Below are positions 9,846 through 19,477 of a stretch of 35,953 nucleotides of DNA, piece after piece. Source of the stretch: Anderseniella sp. (GTDB lineage: Bacteria; Pseudomonadota; Alphaproteobacteria; Rhizobiales; Aestuariivirgaceae). Every line of letters begins with the position of its first letter. Position 1 is the first letter of the stretch. Below the pieces are notes generated by a model. It saw only the letters and a list, made by a program, of their open reading frames with translations, was not told where the DNA came from and did not search any database. Where the stretch lies: positions 1 to 35,953 of the forward strand of contig DAOUPT010000033.1 in NCBI GenBank assembly GCA_030626025.1, in the 5' to 3' direction. The position numbers were made by a program, and so were the translations under genes.

Positions 9846-12113
9846 CTATCTGGTCCTTTTGGGGGTAACTTTCAGGGTCAGGGTTTCCGGTATCAGACAA
9901 ACTTCATTGTTGCAGGCCTGCAAGGTCAATTCGCTGGTGACGGTAGATGTTGCCGGTTTGCCAAGAGGTACGGTCAGGTCAAACTCGCTGTCAAACAGGG
10001 CCAGCGGTCTGTCATTAAAGCCCAGTTTGCGGGAAAGCAGTTTTGGATATTTGACTCGATCCGGCGCTTGTTTGCCATCGGTGGTTTTTAAGGTAAGCCG
10101 GGTCGGAATGAAATCTTTCTCGAAAGGCTTGTTGGCGTTCACATGCCATTCGGGAGCCAGTTTAACGTGAATGCGCAACTGGGTTTGAGTGTCGTTGAGT
10201 GTGGCTTTTACCTTGACGCGACCGCGCGCGGCGTATTGTATGGCACCGGTTTCACCACGTAAATAACGCCCGGCTGAAGCCAGGGTGGTTGCCCCGCCTC
10301 TCGGGTCGGAAACGGCATCGCCTGACAACGCGGCGATGATGGTCTCGGCCCGGCGTGAGTATTTTGGATCAAGGGAACGTTTGGATAGTTTTTCGGCGAC
10401 AACAAGGGCCACGGCATTTCCTGAGGGCAGGGCGGTATCAGAGCGCAGCTTGATTCTGGCATAGCCCTGTTTGGTGGCGGTGAAAAAGTAATCACCGATT
10501 TTCTTGTCTTTAAAGGTGGTTTCCAGTTTCGTTGCCAGTTGTTCTGCCCGGCTGAGCCATTTGATATCGCCGGTCAGATCGTAAGTATCGATGAAGGCTT
10601 TGGCGACGAATGCGTAATCGGGCAGGGTGCTGACAATGCCAGCCTTTCCCTCAAAATAACTGCGTAAAAGATCACCGTTTTTGGTTCTCATGCTGGACCA
10701 GATAAATTCGGCAGCTTTACTGGCGGCATTGCGGTAACGCTGGTCATTGAAGTGTTGACCAGCGGTGGCAAATGCCGAAATCATCAGACCGTTCCAACTG
10801 GCGATTATTTTTTCATCGCGATGCGGGGCGATGCGCTTTGTTCGTGCAGTGGCCAGTTTTTTTAGAATGTCGTCAAAGCGGGTTTGGTTTTTGTCGTCGA
10901 AGTCAGTGTTGCGATGCAAAACCACTTTGCCTGCGAATTCGCCTTCGCTGACCAGACCCAAGTTTTCGACAATGAATTGCGTATCTGTGGTGCCAATAGC
11001 CGTTTTAAGTTGCTCGGGCGACCAGATATAAAAAGTCCCTTCTTCACCCTCACTATCGGCGTCGCGGGTGGAATAAAACCCTCCTTGCGGCGAGGTTAGG
11101 TCGGCAAGGACGTAGTCGAGGGTTGAGCGGGCGATTTTCTCCATAAAGGGATCGCCGGTCAGGGTCGCGGTTCTGGTGAACACTTCGGCCAACTGGGCCT
11201 GATCGTAAAGCATCTTTTCAAAATGCGGAATGCGCCAGTTGTTATCGACAGCATAGCGATGAAAACCGCCGGTCAGATGATCGTGGACACCGCCTTTGGC
11301 AATGGCGGTCAAGGTGGAAACAAGGGCCTCTGTTGCCGCCTGTCCGTCTGGCTTGCCTGCCATGTGCAAAAGGAACTTCAGTGTCGGGCTGTTAAAGTGC
11401 TTTGGGGCGGTGCCGATGCCGCCGTTGAATGTGTCAAATTGAGCAACGAGTTTGCTTGCAGCCTGTTTTATGACTTCTGCAGTTAATTCTTTTGCTTCGG
11501 ATTTTCGGTTGAAGAAGCTGGTCAGGATGGTGGAAATTCGTTCAGCTTCCAGTTCAAAGGCGGCTCTGTCGTTGGCCCAATCGGCAGCGATTAAACCGAG
11601 AAGTTTGACGTAATCTGATGGTGGGAAATAGACACCACCGTAAAAGGGTTTGAGGCTGGGGGTCAGAAATACATTGTTTGGCCAGCCACCCTGTCCCGAG
11701 ATGGCTTCGGTGGCCAACATATAGGTTTCATCAAGATCAGGGCGTTGTTCACGGTCAATCAGAATCGGGGTGAAATTGTCATTGATGAGTTTGGCGATCT
11801 CGGCGTTATTAAAACTCTCCTCCTGCATGACGTGGCACCAGTGGCAGGCGGAATATCCAATTGAAACAAAAACCGGTTTGCCGGACTTTTTTGCCTTCTC
11901 CAGGGTTTCTTTGCTCCAGGCATTCCATTTCACCAGATCGCGGGAATGCTGACGCAGGTATGGTGATGCTTCTTTTGTCATGGCATTCAGGGGTTGATGG
12001 GCAAATTTCTCAAGAGCGCTGGCGCTGACTGGAACCGGAGCCAGTGTGGTTGAGAACAATAGTGAGATGGCCAAGGCGGCAATTGGCAGATGTTTTAAGA
12101 CTTTGGAGTTCAT
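9846..12113 (-). CDS. DUF255 thioredoxin-fold protein (YyaL/SPATA20 type) with DsbD-alpha-like C-terminal domain
   Basis: A 755-residue exported protein. Residues 1-33 look like a signal peptide ending ASA. Residues about 40-200 form the DUF255 thioredoxin-like domain, with SPYLRQHSRDLVKWNAW and the redox motif Cys90-His-Trp-Cys93. The central part is the alpha/alpha-barrel region of the family (HFEKMLYDQAQL; RDADSEGEEGTFYIWSP; ASWNGLMISA). The last 110 residues are not usual for short DUF255 members. They resemble the N-terminal (alpha) domain of DsbD (APEWHVNANKP; LQACNNEVCLIPE), including two cysteines. The protein probably takes part in periplasmic thiol-disulfide handling, but family function is not established. 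The downstream secreted protein starts 5 nt after the stop. Confidence 0.85.
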   Translation of the reverse strand: MNSKVLKHLPIAALAISLLFSTTLAPVPVSASALEKFAHQPLNAMTKEASPYLRQHSRDLVKWNAWSKETLEKAKKSGKPVFVSIGYSACHWCHVMQEESFNNAEIAKLINDNFTPILIDREQRPDLDETYMLATEAISGQGGWPNNVFLTPSLKPFYGGVYFPPSDYVKLLGLIAADWANDRAAFELEAERISTILTSFFNRKSEAKELTAEVIKQAASKLVAQFDTFNGGIGTAPKHFNSPTLKFLLHMAGKPDGQAATEALVSTLTAIAKGGVHDHLTGGFHRYAVDNNWRIPHFEKMLYDQAQLAEVFTRTATLTGDPFMEKIARSTLDYVLADLTSPQGGFYSTRDADSEGEEGTFYIWSPEQLKTAIGTTDTQFIVENLGLVSEGEFAGKVVLHRNTDFDDKNQTRFDDILKKLATARTKRIAPHRDEKIIASWNGLMISAFATAGQHFNDQRYRNAASKAAEFIWSSMRTKNGDLLRSYFEGKAGIVSTLPDYAFVAKAFIDTYDLTGDIKWLSRAEQLATKLETTFKDKKIGDYFFTATKQGYARIKLRSDTALPSGNAVALVVAEKLSKRSLDPKYSRRAETIIAALSGDAVSDPRGGATTLASAGRYLRGETGAIQYAARGRVKVKATLNDTQTQLRIHVKLAPEWHVNANKPFEKDFIPTRLTLKTTDGKQAPDRVKYPKLLSRKLGFNDRPLALFDSEFDLTVPLGKPATSTVTSELTLQACNNEVCLIPETLTLKVTPKRTR

Positions 12114-12310
12114 CGTTGAATGCAGGGCCTTTTGTGGTTTCGCGATATTGGTGTGGGTTGATTACATTAGGTCGGATGTTGTGTGTTGTACAACCGCATA
12201 CCTTGTTATGCGAAACAACAACGCGTGATTGAGCTTAGGTGTGACGGGCCACCGAAAAGACGAGTACGTGATCTTTGCCACAACCTGAATGAGCCGTTCA
12301 GATTACGTTC

Positions 12311-12351
12311 ATATGGGTGTCACCATATTGTGATCAATGATTGAACAATAT
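12311..12351. promoter_or_regulatory. Two overlapping inverted repeats upstream of the unknown gene at 12369
   Basis: ATATGG-N6-CCATAT (12311-12328) and ATATTGT-N13-ACAATAT (12325-12351) share four bases and lie just before the ribosome site of the next gene. Overlapping palindromes at this position could be operator sites or alternative leader hairpins. I see no matching regulator and the arms are short, so this is tentative. Confidence 0.3.
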
Positions 12352-12368
12352 CGACGGGAAGAAGCACC

Positions 12369-13175
12369 ATGATCAAATTCACGCAAGAGGCTGTTATTGA
12401 TTGTCAAATTCAGGAGAAGTTGTTTTCTCTGGTAATGGACGCTGTGGCACCCTGGGCGTTTGCTGAAGCCGATTTAGATGGCGTAAGTCAGGACCGGGAA
12501 GATTGGTGTATCCGGGATATCTCGATCAAGGACGGGCAGGCGAGCGTTTGCGTTATGCATATTGTTCAAAGAGAGCAATATACGGCGCTGGTTTGTTGTC
12601 TTGACGAGCCTGAAGTTATCGCTGTGTCCTATACCAGTGGTAATCTTGGCATGTTGAATCCGTATCTTGATTGTGGCCATAAACTGGGAGCAGAACTTGA
12701 CGGACCGGGATGCTGGAACGTTTTATCAATTACTTTTGCGGCAGAACCGGGCGCTGAAAAAATCCGTTATTTGCGGCAGGGTAACATTGAAGAGGTATCT
12801 GTTAACCAGTTTGATGCCTTTTCCATCATTGACTGGAACAGCAATTATCCGGTGGATGAGTATCTCAGTGTCAAAGTGGACGGTGAGTGGCGGGCGCCGG
12901 TTGTTGCCGCTATTCCCTATACAATTGATTATGTCGCATCATGCTGGCGCAAGGCGGTTTATAAAAATGATGGCTTGCGCAGTCGCTGGAATCGCTGGAT
13001 TACAGCAGCCTTTGTCGAACTTTGTGGTTCAGACCGAGCCGTGCTGCAATGCGAAATGATGAATACTCTGGCCAATGGGGGAAATGCCAAGTGTTATGAA
13101 GCGTTTAAAAGTGAACGCCGGAAATTCCTCAATCGTGAAAAGCAGCCGCTGGACGACCTGACGCTTAGTGCCTGA
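12369..13175 (+). CDS. Unknown protein, 268 residues
   Basis: I do not recognise this protein. It has no signal peptide or transmembrane segment and is rich in acidic residues, Trp and Cys (for example CVMHIVQREQYTALVCCLDE and YVASCWRKAVYKN). The mixed beta-like sequence in the first two thirds and a helical, basic C-terminus (FKSERRKFLNREKQ) suggest a soluble cytoplasmic protein. The start is supported by GGAAGAAG about 9 nt upstream. It is a single-gene unit: two inverted repeats precede it and a strong terminator follows. Codon use looks native. The isolated position gives no functional clue. Confidence 0.7.
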   Translation: MIKFTQEAVIDCQIQEKLFSLVMDAVAPWAFAEADLDGVSQDREDWCIRDISIKDGQASVCVMHIVQREQYTALVCCLDEPEVIAVSYTSGNLGMLNPYLDCGHKLGAELDGPGCWNVLSITFAAEPGAEKIRYLRQGNIEEVSVNQFDAFSIIDWNSNYPVDEYLSVKVDGEWRAPVVAAIPYTIDYVASCWRKAVYKNDGLRSRWNRWITAAFVELCGSDRAVLQCEMMNTLANGGNAKCYEAFKSERRKFLNREKQPLDDLTLSA

Positions 13176-13194
13176 AAAATGGAATTTGTAATAG

Positions 13195-13227
13195 AAAACG
13201 AGGATGTGAAAAAACATCCTCGTTTTT
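13195..13227. terminator. Bidirectional intrinsic terminator between convergent genes
   Basis: A 13-nt arm (AAAACGAGGATGT) and its exact complement (ACATCCTCGTTTT) enclose a 6-nt loop, with a T-run on both strands. It lies between the stop of the unknown gene at 13175 and the stop of the TPR gene at 13245, so it should end both transcripts. Confidence 0.9.
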
Positions 13228-13244
13228 GCTTTTACAATTGTGTC

Positions 13245-13778
13245 TTACCAGTTGTCAGAATTGCCTGAAACAATGGCTTTGGCCAATATTTTGTATTCTT
13301 TACAAGTTGTACCGCAGCGGTTTTTGATTTGTGCCAATTGCAATTCCGCCAGATTGATGCGCCCGGCTGCCACATAACCCTCACCAAGGTATTCTCTGGC
13401 GAGCAGATAATTCGGGTTGATGGTCAATGCTTGCTTATAATAGGCAATGCCGTCCTGGAGTTTGCCCAATTTGCGATGAGAATAACCCAGTCCGTTAAGG
13501 GTTTCGGGATCGGCCTTGTTGGTTACCAGTTTGAAGAGGTCGATCGCAGCGTTGAAATCTCCGGCATATGCCAGTTTCCAGCCTTGCTGTTTCAAGTCGC
13601 TATCAGGGATGATTTCAGAATATTTTCTGACGCATTTCTTTTTCTTTTTGCTGTAAATGTAACCTCTTTTACAGGTTGGTGTTGTCGTTGTGACATCACT
13701 TTGCATGCTAAAGCTTTGTGTCGGCGCAATTAGAAATGAAGCGGCAATGATGGTGCTGGCAAAAAGTGTCTTGTTCAT
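13245..13778 (-). CDS. Secreted tetratricopeptide-repeat protein
   Basis: A 177-residue protein with a signal peptide (MNKTLFASTIIAASFLIAP, cut near SFS/M). A short Cys-bounded, Lys-rich linker follows (CKRGYIYSKKKKKCVRK), then two to three TPR units (AGDFNAAIDLFKLV; TLNGLGYSHRKLGKLQDGIA; ALTINPNYLLAREYLGEGYV). The linker plus TPR arrangement is common in small periplasmic proteins of Hyphomicrobiales. A pair of cysteines near the C-terminus (RCGTTCKEY) may form a disulfide. I start at 13778 because GGGAAG lies about 6 nt upstream and the signal peptide begins there; the frame extends to 13841. It is a probable periplasmic protein-interaction module with no known partner here. Confidence 0.8.
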   Translation of the reverse strand: MNKTLFASTIIAASFLIAPTQSFSMQSDVTTTTPTCKRGYIYSKKKKKCVRKYSEIIPDSDLKQQGWKLAYAGDFNAAIDLFKLVTNKADPETLNGLGYSHRKLGKLQDGIAYYKQALTINPNYLLAREYLGEGYVAAGRINLAELQLAQIKNRCGTTCKEYKILAKAIVSGNSDNW

Positions 13779-13938
13779 TTTTCTTCCCGATTTATTTGGC
13801 CGATTTATTTGGTCAATCATATCACAACACTCGCAAATCAATCAGGGTTTCTGATGACTGGAAAGCTACCTTCCAGTTATTTAACACCTTAACCTGAGGG
13901 TTTGTTCAAAAATATTTTAAAATAATTGTGCGGGATTG

Positions 13939-14280
13939 TTATTTTCGCTTGCCGGAAAAAACCGCCAGCGCGCCGATGGCGATGAAGGCAAGGGATGCTG
14001 TTGCAATACCGGCGATGCTGGCGTCCTGTTTTGCAGTCAGGGCGTTGGCAACGGTAAAGGTCGGCAAACCGGCTGCCTCGGTTGCGCCTGATCCAATTAC
14101 CAAAACGATGCACCCCAATGCAAAGGTCAGGGCGAAAGACAATGCGATCAGGGCCCGTTTGCGAATGGTTTTGCCTTGTATCATGGATGAATGACTCGGT
14201 GTTGTGTTGACGAGGTCAATTTTCCTGCTGGTTGCAAATAAGTTTGCGTTCAGTTGTGAAGGGAATGAAGTGTGGTTCAT
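13939..14280 (-). CDS. Small membrane protein of unknown function
   Basis: A 113-residue frame with two hydrophobic segments: one at about residues 43-70 (ALIALSFALTFALGCIVLVI) and one near the C-terminus (IATASLAFIAIGALAVFSG), ending in a positive GKRK tail. The segment between them (GLPTFTVANALTAKQDASI) would be periplasmic. An internal ATG at 14184 (MIQGKTIRKRAL) gives an 81-residue protein starting with a typical positively charged signal-anchor; no strong ribosome site distinguishes the two. I do not recognise a family. It lies between the TPR gene and the histidine kinase, all on the minus strand. Confidence 0.5.
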   Translation of the reverse strand: MNHTSFPSQLNANLFATSRKIDLVNTTPSHSSMIQGKTIRKRALIALSFALTFALGCIVLVIGSGATEAAGLPTFTVANALTAKQDASIAGIATASLAFIAIGALAVFSGKRK

Positions 14281-14434
14281 GGCGTGCCGTCCAGAGCAAG
14301 ATTTCCGATGTTGGAGTTATTGCATCAGAAGAAGGCGAAATGTTTGCCCGAATTTGCAGTTTACAAGGAGATATGGTGGCGTAATTGTGGTATTTTGTTA
14401 AAGAAAAGTTAATCTTGGAGAAATCACTGAAAAT

Positions 14435-16507
14435 TTATCCATTGGTAGCCGCTACCTGGTCCTTGTTCACATCAAAAGGAGCTGGAGGGGCTAGATGTGT
14501 TTCAGGCTCGGCAATCGGAAATGTCAACGTTACGGTGGTGCCATGGGCTGGTTTGGAGGCAATATCAAAGCCGATTTTTTGTTCGTCGGTGAATTTTTTC
14601 ACTAGAGACAATCCCAGACCAGCGCCGTCTTTCATGCGAGAAAGGGCACTGTCGACGCGGTAAAATGGGGTTGTTACCTTGGGCAGATCTTCTTGAGAGA
14701 TACCAATTCCAGTGTCAGCTATGGTAACGATCACCTGGTCATTGGCCTCTTTGACGGTCACCATTACTGTTCCACCTTCCGGGTTGTAGCGAATTGCGTT
14801 GCAAAGCAGGTTTTCCAGTGTCTGGCGTAACATGCGCTGATCGGCGCGTATGTCGTGTTTACAACTCAAATTACGTTTTATTTCGATGCCAAGCGATTGG
14901 GCAGCGGGCGTTTTGATCTCAATTAATTTGTGCAACAATTCTGCAATGCAAAACGATGTTTCATTGAGTTGTATTTGCTGTGAATCAAGGCGTGACAGAT
15001 CAAGGATCAAATTGATTGACGATAGCAACGTGCGTGATGAGGTTGCGATTAGTTGGGAAAATTCAACATATTCATCGTTGCCGATGGGGCCAAGTTTTTG
15101 TGCTGCCATCATTTCCGAAAACCCGATGATGGCGTTTAAAGGTGTGCGAAGCTCATGACTCATATTGGTCAAGAATTCTGATTTGGACTTGTCGGCAGTC
15201 TCGGCATTGATTTTGGCTGCAATCAACGACCGCTCGTCGTTTTTGAGGTCGGTGATGTCATGGCGAACCGAGATCAGGCGTTCTAATTTGCCATCGCGTC
15301 CCAGAAGCGGCACAAAAGTTGTATTGCAGATTAAGTCGGTTCCGTCTTTGCGCTGGTAAATTACTTCACCGGTCCAAGTTTCACCGTTGGCAATTGCGAC
15401 CAGACTATCCCCGCGCACGGTGTGGTCCATTTTGTTTAAGGCCAGTAAAAAATCAGGTGTTTTGCCGATAACTTCAGCCAGAGAATATCCGGTCATGTGC
15501 AAGAAACTCGGATTGGCATATTCAATATGCGATTCAACATCAGTCACATCAATACCCACCGGCACGTGCTCGAGAAGAGTGCTCAACACCATGTTTTGGC
15601 CTTGCGCAACATCGCGATAGTCGAGGAGTGAATTCCACTGATGTGCCAACTCATTGAATTCTTGAGTATTCGAAAGAGGGATCCGGGCCTTGTAATCGCC
15701 CGCCCGACGAGCTGAAATAACGTCAATATATTGACGAACAGGTTGAAGAATAGTTTTACGCAACACACCTGAAAGGACCATGACAACAATAGCGATACTT
15801 ATGGCCAGCAAAATGGATATGACTGCAACACCACGTAAAACCAGAACAGTTACCCAATCGCGACTGGTTTCCATAACGATTGCACCGGCGTAATGCCCGC
15901 GTGGTATCTGAAAGTTGTGGGTATGCTTGGGGTCAAATATTGCCTGAACGTGAGTCCATAAGTTCGCTGGCGAAAATTCTACTTGTTCAGCTTTTCTATG
16001 CCAGAACGGTGTTGGCCATTTTGGTCCGTGGCTGACACTGTTACCGGTGATATTGCGGATGGGTGGGGCAAGAGGTAATATCGTAACCCGGTGATTTTCA
16101 GAGTTGATAATATGAATGCCGAAAACACCTTCAGACAGACTTTTTTTCAGTTGTTTTCTGACTTCCTGATCAGTAACCAGTAATGAATTGGTATTATTAA
16201 TGGTGACAAGGTTGGCCGCAGCTGTGATTTTGTTGTTATGTTGTGAATAGACGACAATCTCTTTGGCCTGTTTATTTCGGACAATTTCGGTGATCGCATG
16301 TTGGAGATAGCGGGTATTCTTGGCAATTCGGGTCTGGCTTTCAATTGATTGCGAAAGTTCAAGAATACGCTGGTGGTCAATGAAATTGGCGAGCGATAAT
16401 AACAAGATTGTCAGGATTGCTGTAACAATACTCAAGACAGCCAGACTAATAAGGATCTGACTGCGCAGAAAAATGGAGCGCACCGATTTTGTGTGTGTTG
16501 TAATCAT
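14435..16507 (-). CDS. Membrane-bound PAS-containing sensor histidine kinase
   Basis: A 690-residue hybrid-free sensor kinase. Transmembrane helix 1 (about 15-42) and helix 2 (about 219-248) flank a periplasmic sensor region of about 175 residues. A HAMP linker (250-303) and a PAS domain follow (about 305-418, with EYANPSFLHMTGYSLAEVIG). In the HisKA domain His451 is in FLTNMSHELRTPLNAIIGFSE. The HATPase_c domain has the N box NLLCNAIRYNPEGG, G1 DTGIGIS and G2 DGAGLGLSLVKKF. I start at the ATG at 16507; an upstream TTG at 16618 would add residues atypical for the family. No response regulator is adjacent, so it is an orphan kinase whose signal and target are unknown. Confidence 0.88.
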   Translation of the reverse strand: MITTHTKSVRSIFLRSQILISLAVLSIVTAILTILLLSLANFIDHQRILELSQSIESQTRIAKNTRYLQHAITEIVRNKQAKEIVVYSQHNNKITAAANLVTINNTNSLLVTDQEVRKQLKKSLSEGVFGIHIINSENHRVTILPLAPPIRNITGNSVSHGPKWPTPFWHRKAEQVEFSPANLWTHVQAIFDPKHTHNFQIPRGHYAGAIVMETSRDWVTVLVLRGVAVISILLAISIAIVVMVLSGVLRKTILQPVRQYIDVISARRAGDYKARIPLSNTQEFNELAHQWNSLLDYRDVAQGQNMVLSTLLEHVPVGIDVTDVESHIEYANPSFLHMTGYSLAEVIGKTPDFLLALNKMDHTVRGDSLVAIANGETWTGEVIYQRKDGTDLICNTTFVPLLGRDGKLERLISVRHDITDLKNDERSLIAAKINAETADKSKSEFLTNMSHELRTPLNAIIGFSEMMAAQKLGPIGNDEYVEFSQLIATSSRTLLSSINLILDLSRLDSQQIQLNETSFCIAELLHKLIEIKTPAAQSLGIEIKRNLSCKHDIRADQRMLRQTLENLLCNAIRYNPEGGTVMVTVKEANDQVIVTIADTGIGISQEDLPKVTTPFYRVDSALSRMKDGAGLGLSLVKKFTDEQKIGFDIASKPAHGTTVTLTFPIAEPETHLAPPAPFDVNKDQVAATNG

Positions 16508-16618
16508 CGCGAACAAAAAATACCGGGTTAATTGATGCCATATAAAACCATAATTGGATTTTTTTTGTCTTAACGATAAGTAGAATTTGTCAAAAATGGT
16601 CGTTTGAAATTTGACCAA

Positions 16619-17776
16619 TCAAATTTCCGGAGCGGTCCAGTTGTAAAGCCAGTCAAGGCGATTGTACTGGCTTTTTGTTGATGTGTGTCCGATGGCGAAG
16701 TTGCGAGCCAGCCTTTGAAGGCCGCTCATATGATAAATTTCACCAAGTCGCTTTGATGTTTCGACAATTTTTCGGGTTCGATCCTGACGCGCTGTCGCAT
16801 AGCCGGAAATGCCGGTGCCGGATTTTATGGCTGATGCTAGGCATACTGCATCTTCCATCGCCATCGCGGCCCCTTGTGCCAGATAAGGCAGGGTTGGATG
16901 AATTGCATCGCCGATGAGGACTGTCTGGTGTTTGTGCCAAACCGGTGAATGAGGGTGGCCGGCTGCAGCCCATTTCAGCCAATTTTGCGGGGTTGCCAGA
17001 ACTGATTGAAGATTGTCGGCTGCATTGGGGAAATATTTTATTACTTCGGAAGGTTCGACCGGCACGCTCCAGCCCTTGTTTTCCCAGTTCTGTTCGCTGG
17101 CAGCAACAATGTTTAGCTTTTTTCCGGCTGACACGGGGTAATGGACCACGTGGCCTTTTGGGTATAGCCAAAGGTGAACATCGGTTATGCGGGGAATGTC
17201 GGGTGCTTTTTCAATTGGTATGAGGGTGCGATACAGGGAATGTCCGGCAAAAATCGGCGGGCCGTCATTGAGGACACTGCGCCGGACAACGGAACGAAAT
17301 CCATCAGCGCCGACCAGCATTTCATGGCTAGCGGTTTTGGCATTGGTAAAATGACAGAAGGTGGTGTCAGGCTCAATATCAAGACGGGTGAGGGTGCTGG
17401 CCAGATGGATGTTGACCCTGTCACAGTTTTTGGCTGTTTCCAGAAGCGCTGTCAGTAGGTCGGCCCGATGGGAAACGCGATATGGCTGGCCAAAACGGGT
17501 TTCAAATTGCTGGCCGAGCGGCAAGGTCGAGAGTAGGGTGCCGGTCACACCATCCATAATCCGAATATTCTCAGGCGCGACCATCAAGGGTTCCAAAGCA
17601 TCGAATGCGCCTAGCTGTTTTAAGGTTGAAACAGCGTTGGGGCCAATTTGCAAGCCGGCGCCGACTTCGGCGAAAGCATCAGCCTTTTCGTAAACATCCA
17701 CCTCCCGTCCAATTTTGGCAAGGGCAATTGCGCTGGCCAAACCTGCAATGCCGCCGCCGATGATGCCTATTGTCAC
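16619..17776 (-). CDS. FAD-dependent monooxygenase, salicylate/3-hydroxybenzoate hydroxylase type
   Basis: A 385-residue flavoprotein hydroxylase (group A). It opens directly with the FAD dinucleotide fold VTIGIIGGGIAGLASAIAL and has the second FAD motif LIGDAIHPTLPYLAQGAAMAMEDA near residue 280, plus the MLVGADGFRSVVRR (DG) motif. Such enzymes use NAD(P)H and oxygen to hydroxylate aromatic acids; the substrate cannot be read here. The frame runs back to 18151, but that extension overlaps the divergent aminotransferase gene. The GTG at 17776 gives the normal N-terminus and follows ACGGAAA. It is divergent from the aminotransferase gene, with about 120 nt between them. No ring-cleavage genes are nearby. 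Confidence 0.85.
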   Translation of the reverse strand: MTIGIIGGGIAGLASAIALAKIGREVDVYEKADAFAEVGAGLQIGPNAVSTLKQLGAFDALEPLMVAPENIRIMDGVTGTLLSTLPLGQQFETRFGQPYRVSHRADLLTALLETAKNCDRVNIHLASTLTRLDIEPDTTFCHFTNAKTASHEMLVGADGFRSVVRRSVLNDGPPIFAGHSLYRTLIPIEKAPDIPRITDVHLWLYPKGHVVHYPVSAGKKLNIVAASEQNWENKGWSVPVEPSEVIKYFPNAADNLQSVLATPQNWLKWAAAGHPHSPVWHKHQTVLIGDAIHPTLPYLAQGAAMAMEDAVCLASAIKSGTGISGYATARQDRTRKIVETSKRLGEIYHMSGLQRLARNFAIGHTSTKSQYNRLDWLYNWTAPEI

Positions 17777-17846
17777 GATACTGTTTTCCGTCTCTTTACC
17801 TGATAGATTAGAAGGTGTAGTGGATAGTCGCTGATCTATGCATTGA

Positions 17847-19100
<1,254 letters not shown>

Positions 19101-19477
19101 TGGTTTAGAGACGGTTTTGGCGAGAGATACGACGGGTGAGGTGGCAGTTTAATGCAATTAGTAAACTGTCACCGTAACTCGTAACTCGTAACTCCAGTGG
19201 CAGCAACTAAACTAAAATGGACTCACCGGCAGATTTGGAAATGCATCAGGGCACCACCACTAAGCACCTGCAAACTGCACATCTTTTCCTTTAAACGTTT
19301 CACAAAAGAGAGCTTTTTCTCTTTTCCGATCATATTTCCAATGGCTTTGCTACACTTTTTCCGCAAGGAGTGTTGAAAAAAGAAATTTGATCTCTGATGA
19401 TGTGAATGGCACAGTAAATGGGCTGGTTGCCCGCCTGCTTGCTACCGTCTGATTTATTATGTGAAAGGATGAACCTT
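19101..19477. other. Intergenic region upstream of pirin with repeat copy and hairpin
   Basis: About 375 nt without a convincing gene. It holds dispersed repeat copy A with its hairpin and GTAACTC tandem (19140-19194). It also holds a second inverted repeat, AAAAGAGA-N6-TCTCTTTT at 19304-19325, which may be a weak terminator or leader hairpin. The pirin promoter should lie in the last 150 nt, but I cannot place it confidently. Confidence 0.5.
19140..19194 (+). repeat. Dispersed repeat copy A: hairpin form with GTAACTC tandem
   Basis: The core (TTAGTAAACTGTCACCGTAAC, 19158-19178) is preceded by a near-perfect inverted arm: GGTGGCAGTTTA (19140-19151) pairs with TAAACTGTCACC (19162-19173), one position as G-U, with a 10-nt loop. 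The end of the core runs into three exact tandem GTAACTC units (19174-19194). Only this copy has the second arm, so it may be the most complete form or a fused pair of copies. Confidence 0.75.

Noticed and set aside
19174-19194. CRISPR-like tandem from the three GTAACTC units
   Set aside because: Units are 7 nt with no spacers and no cas genes are near; it is a microsatellite-like tail of the dispersed repeat.
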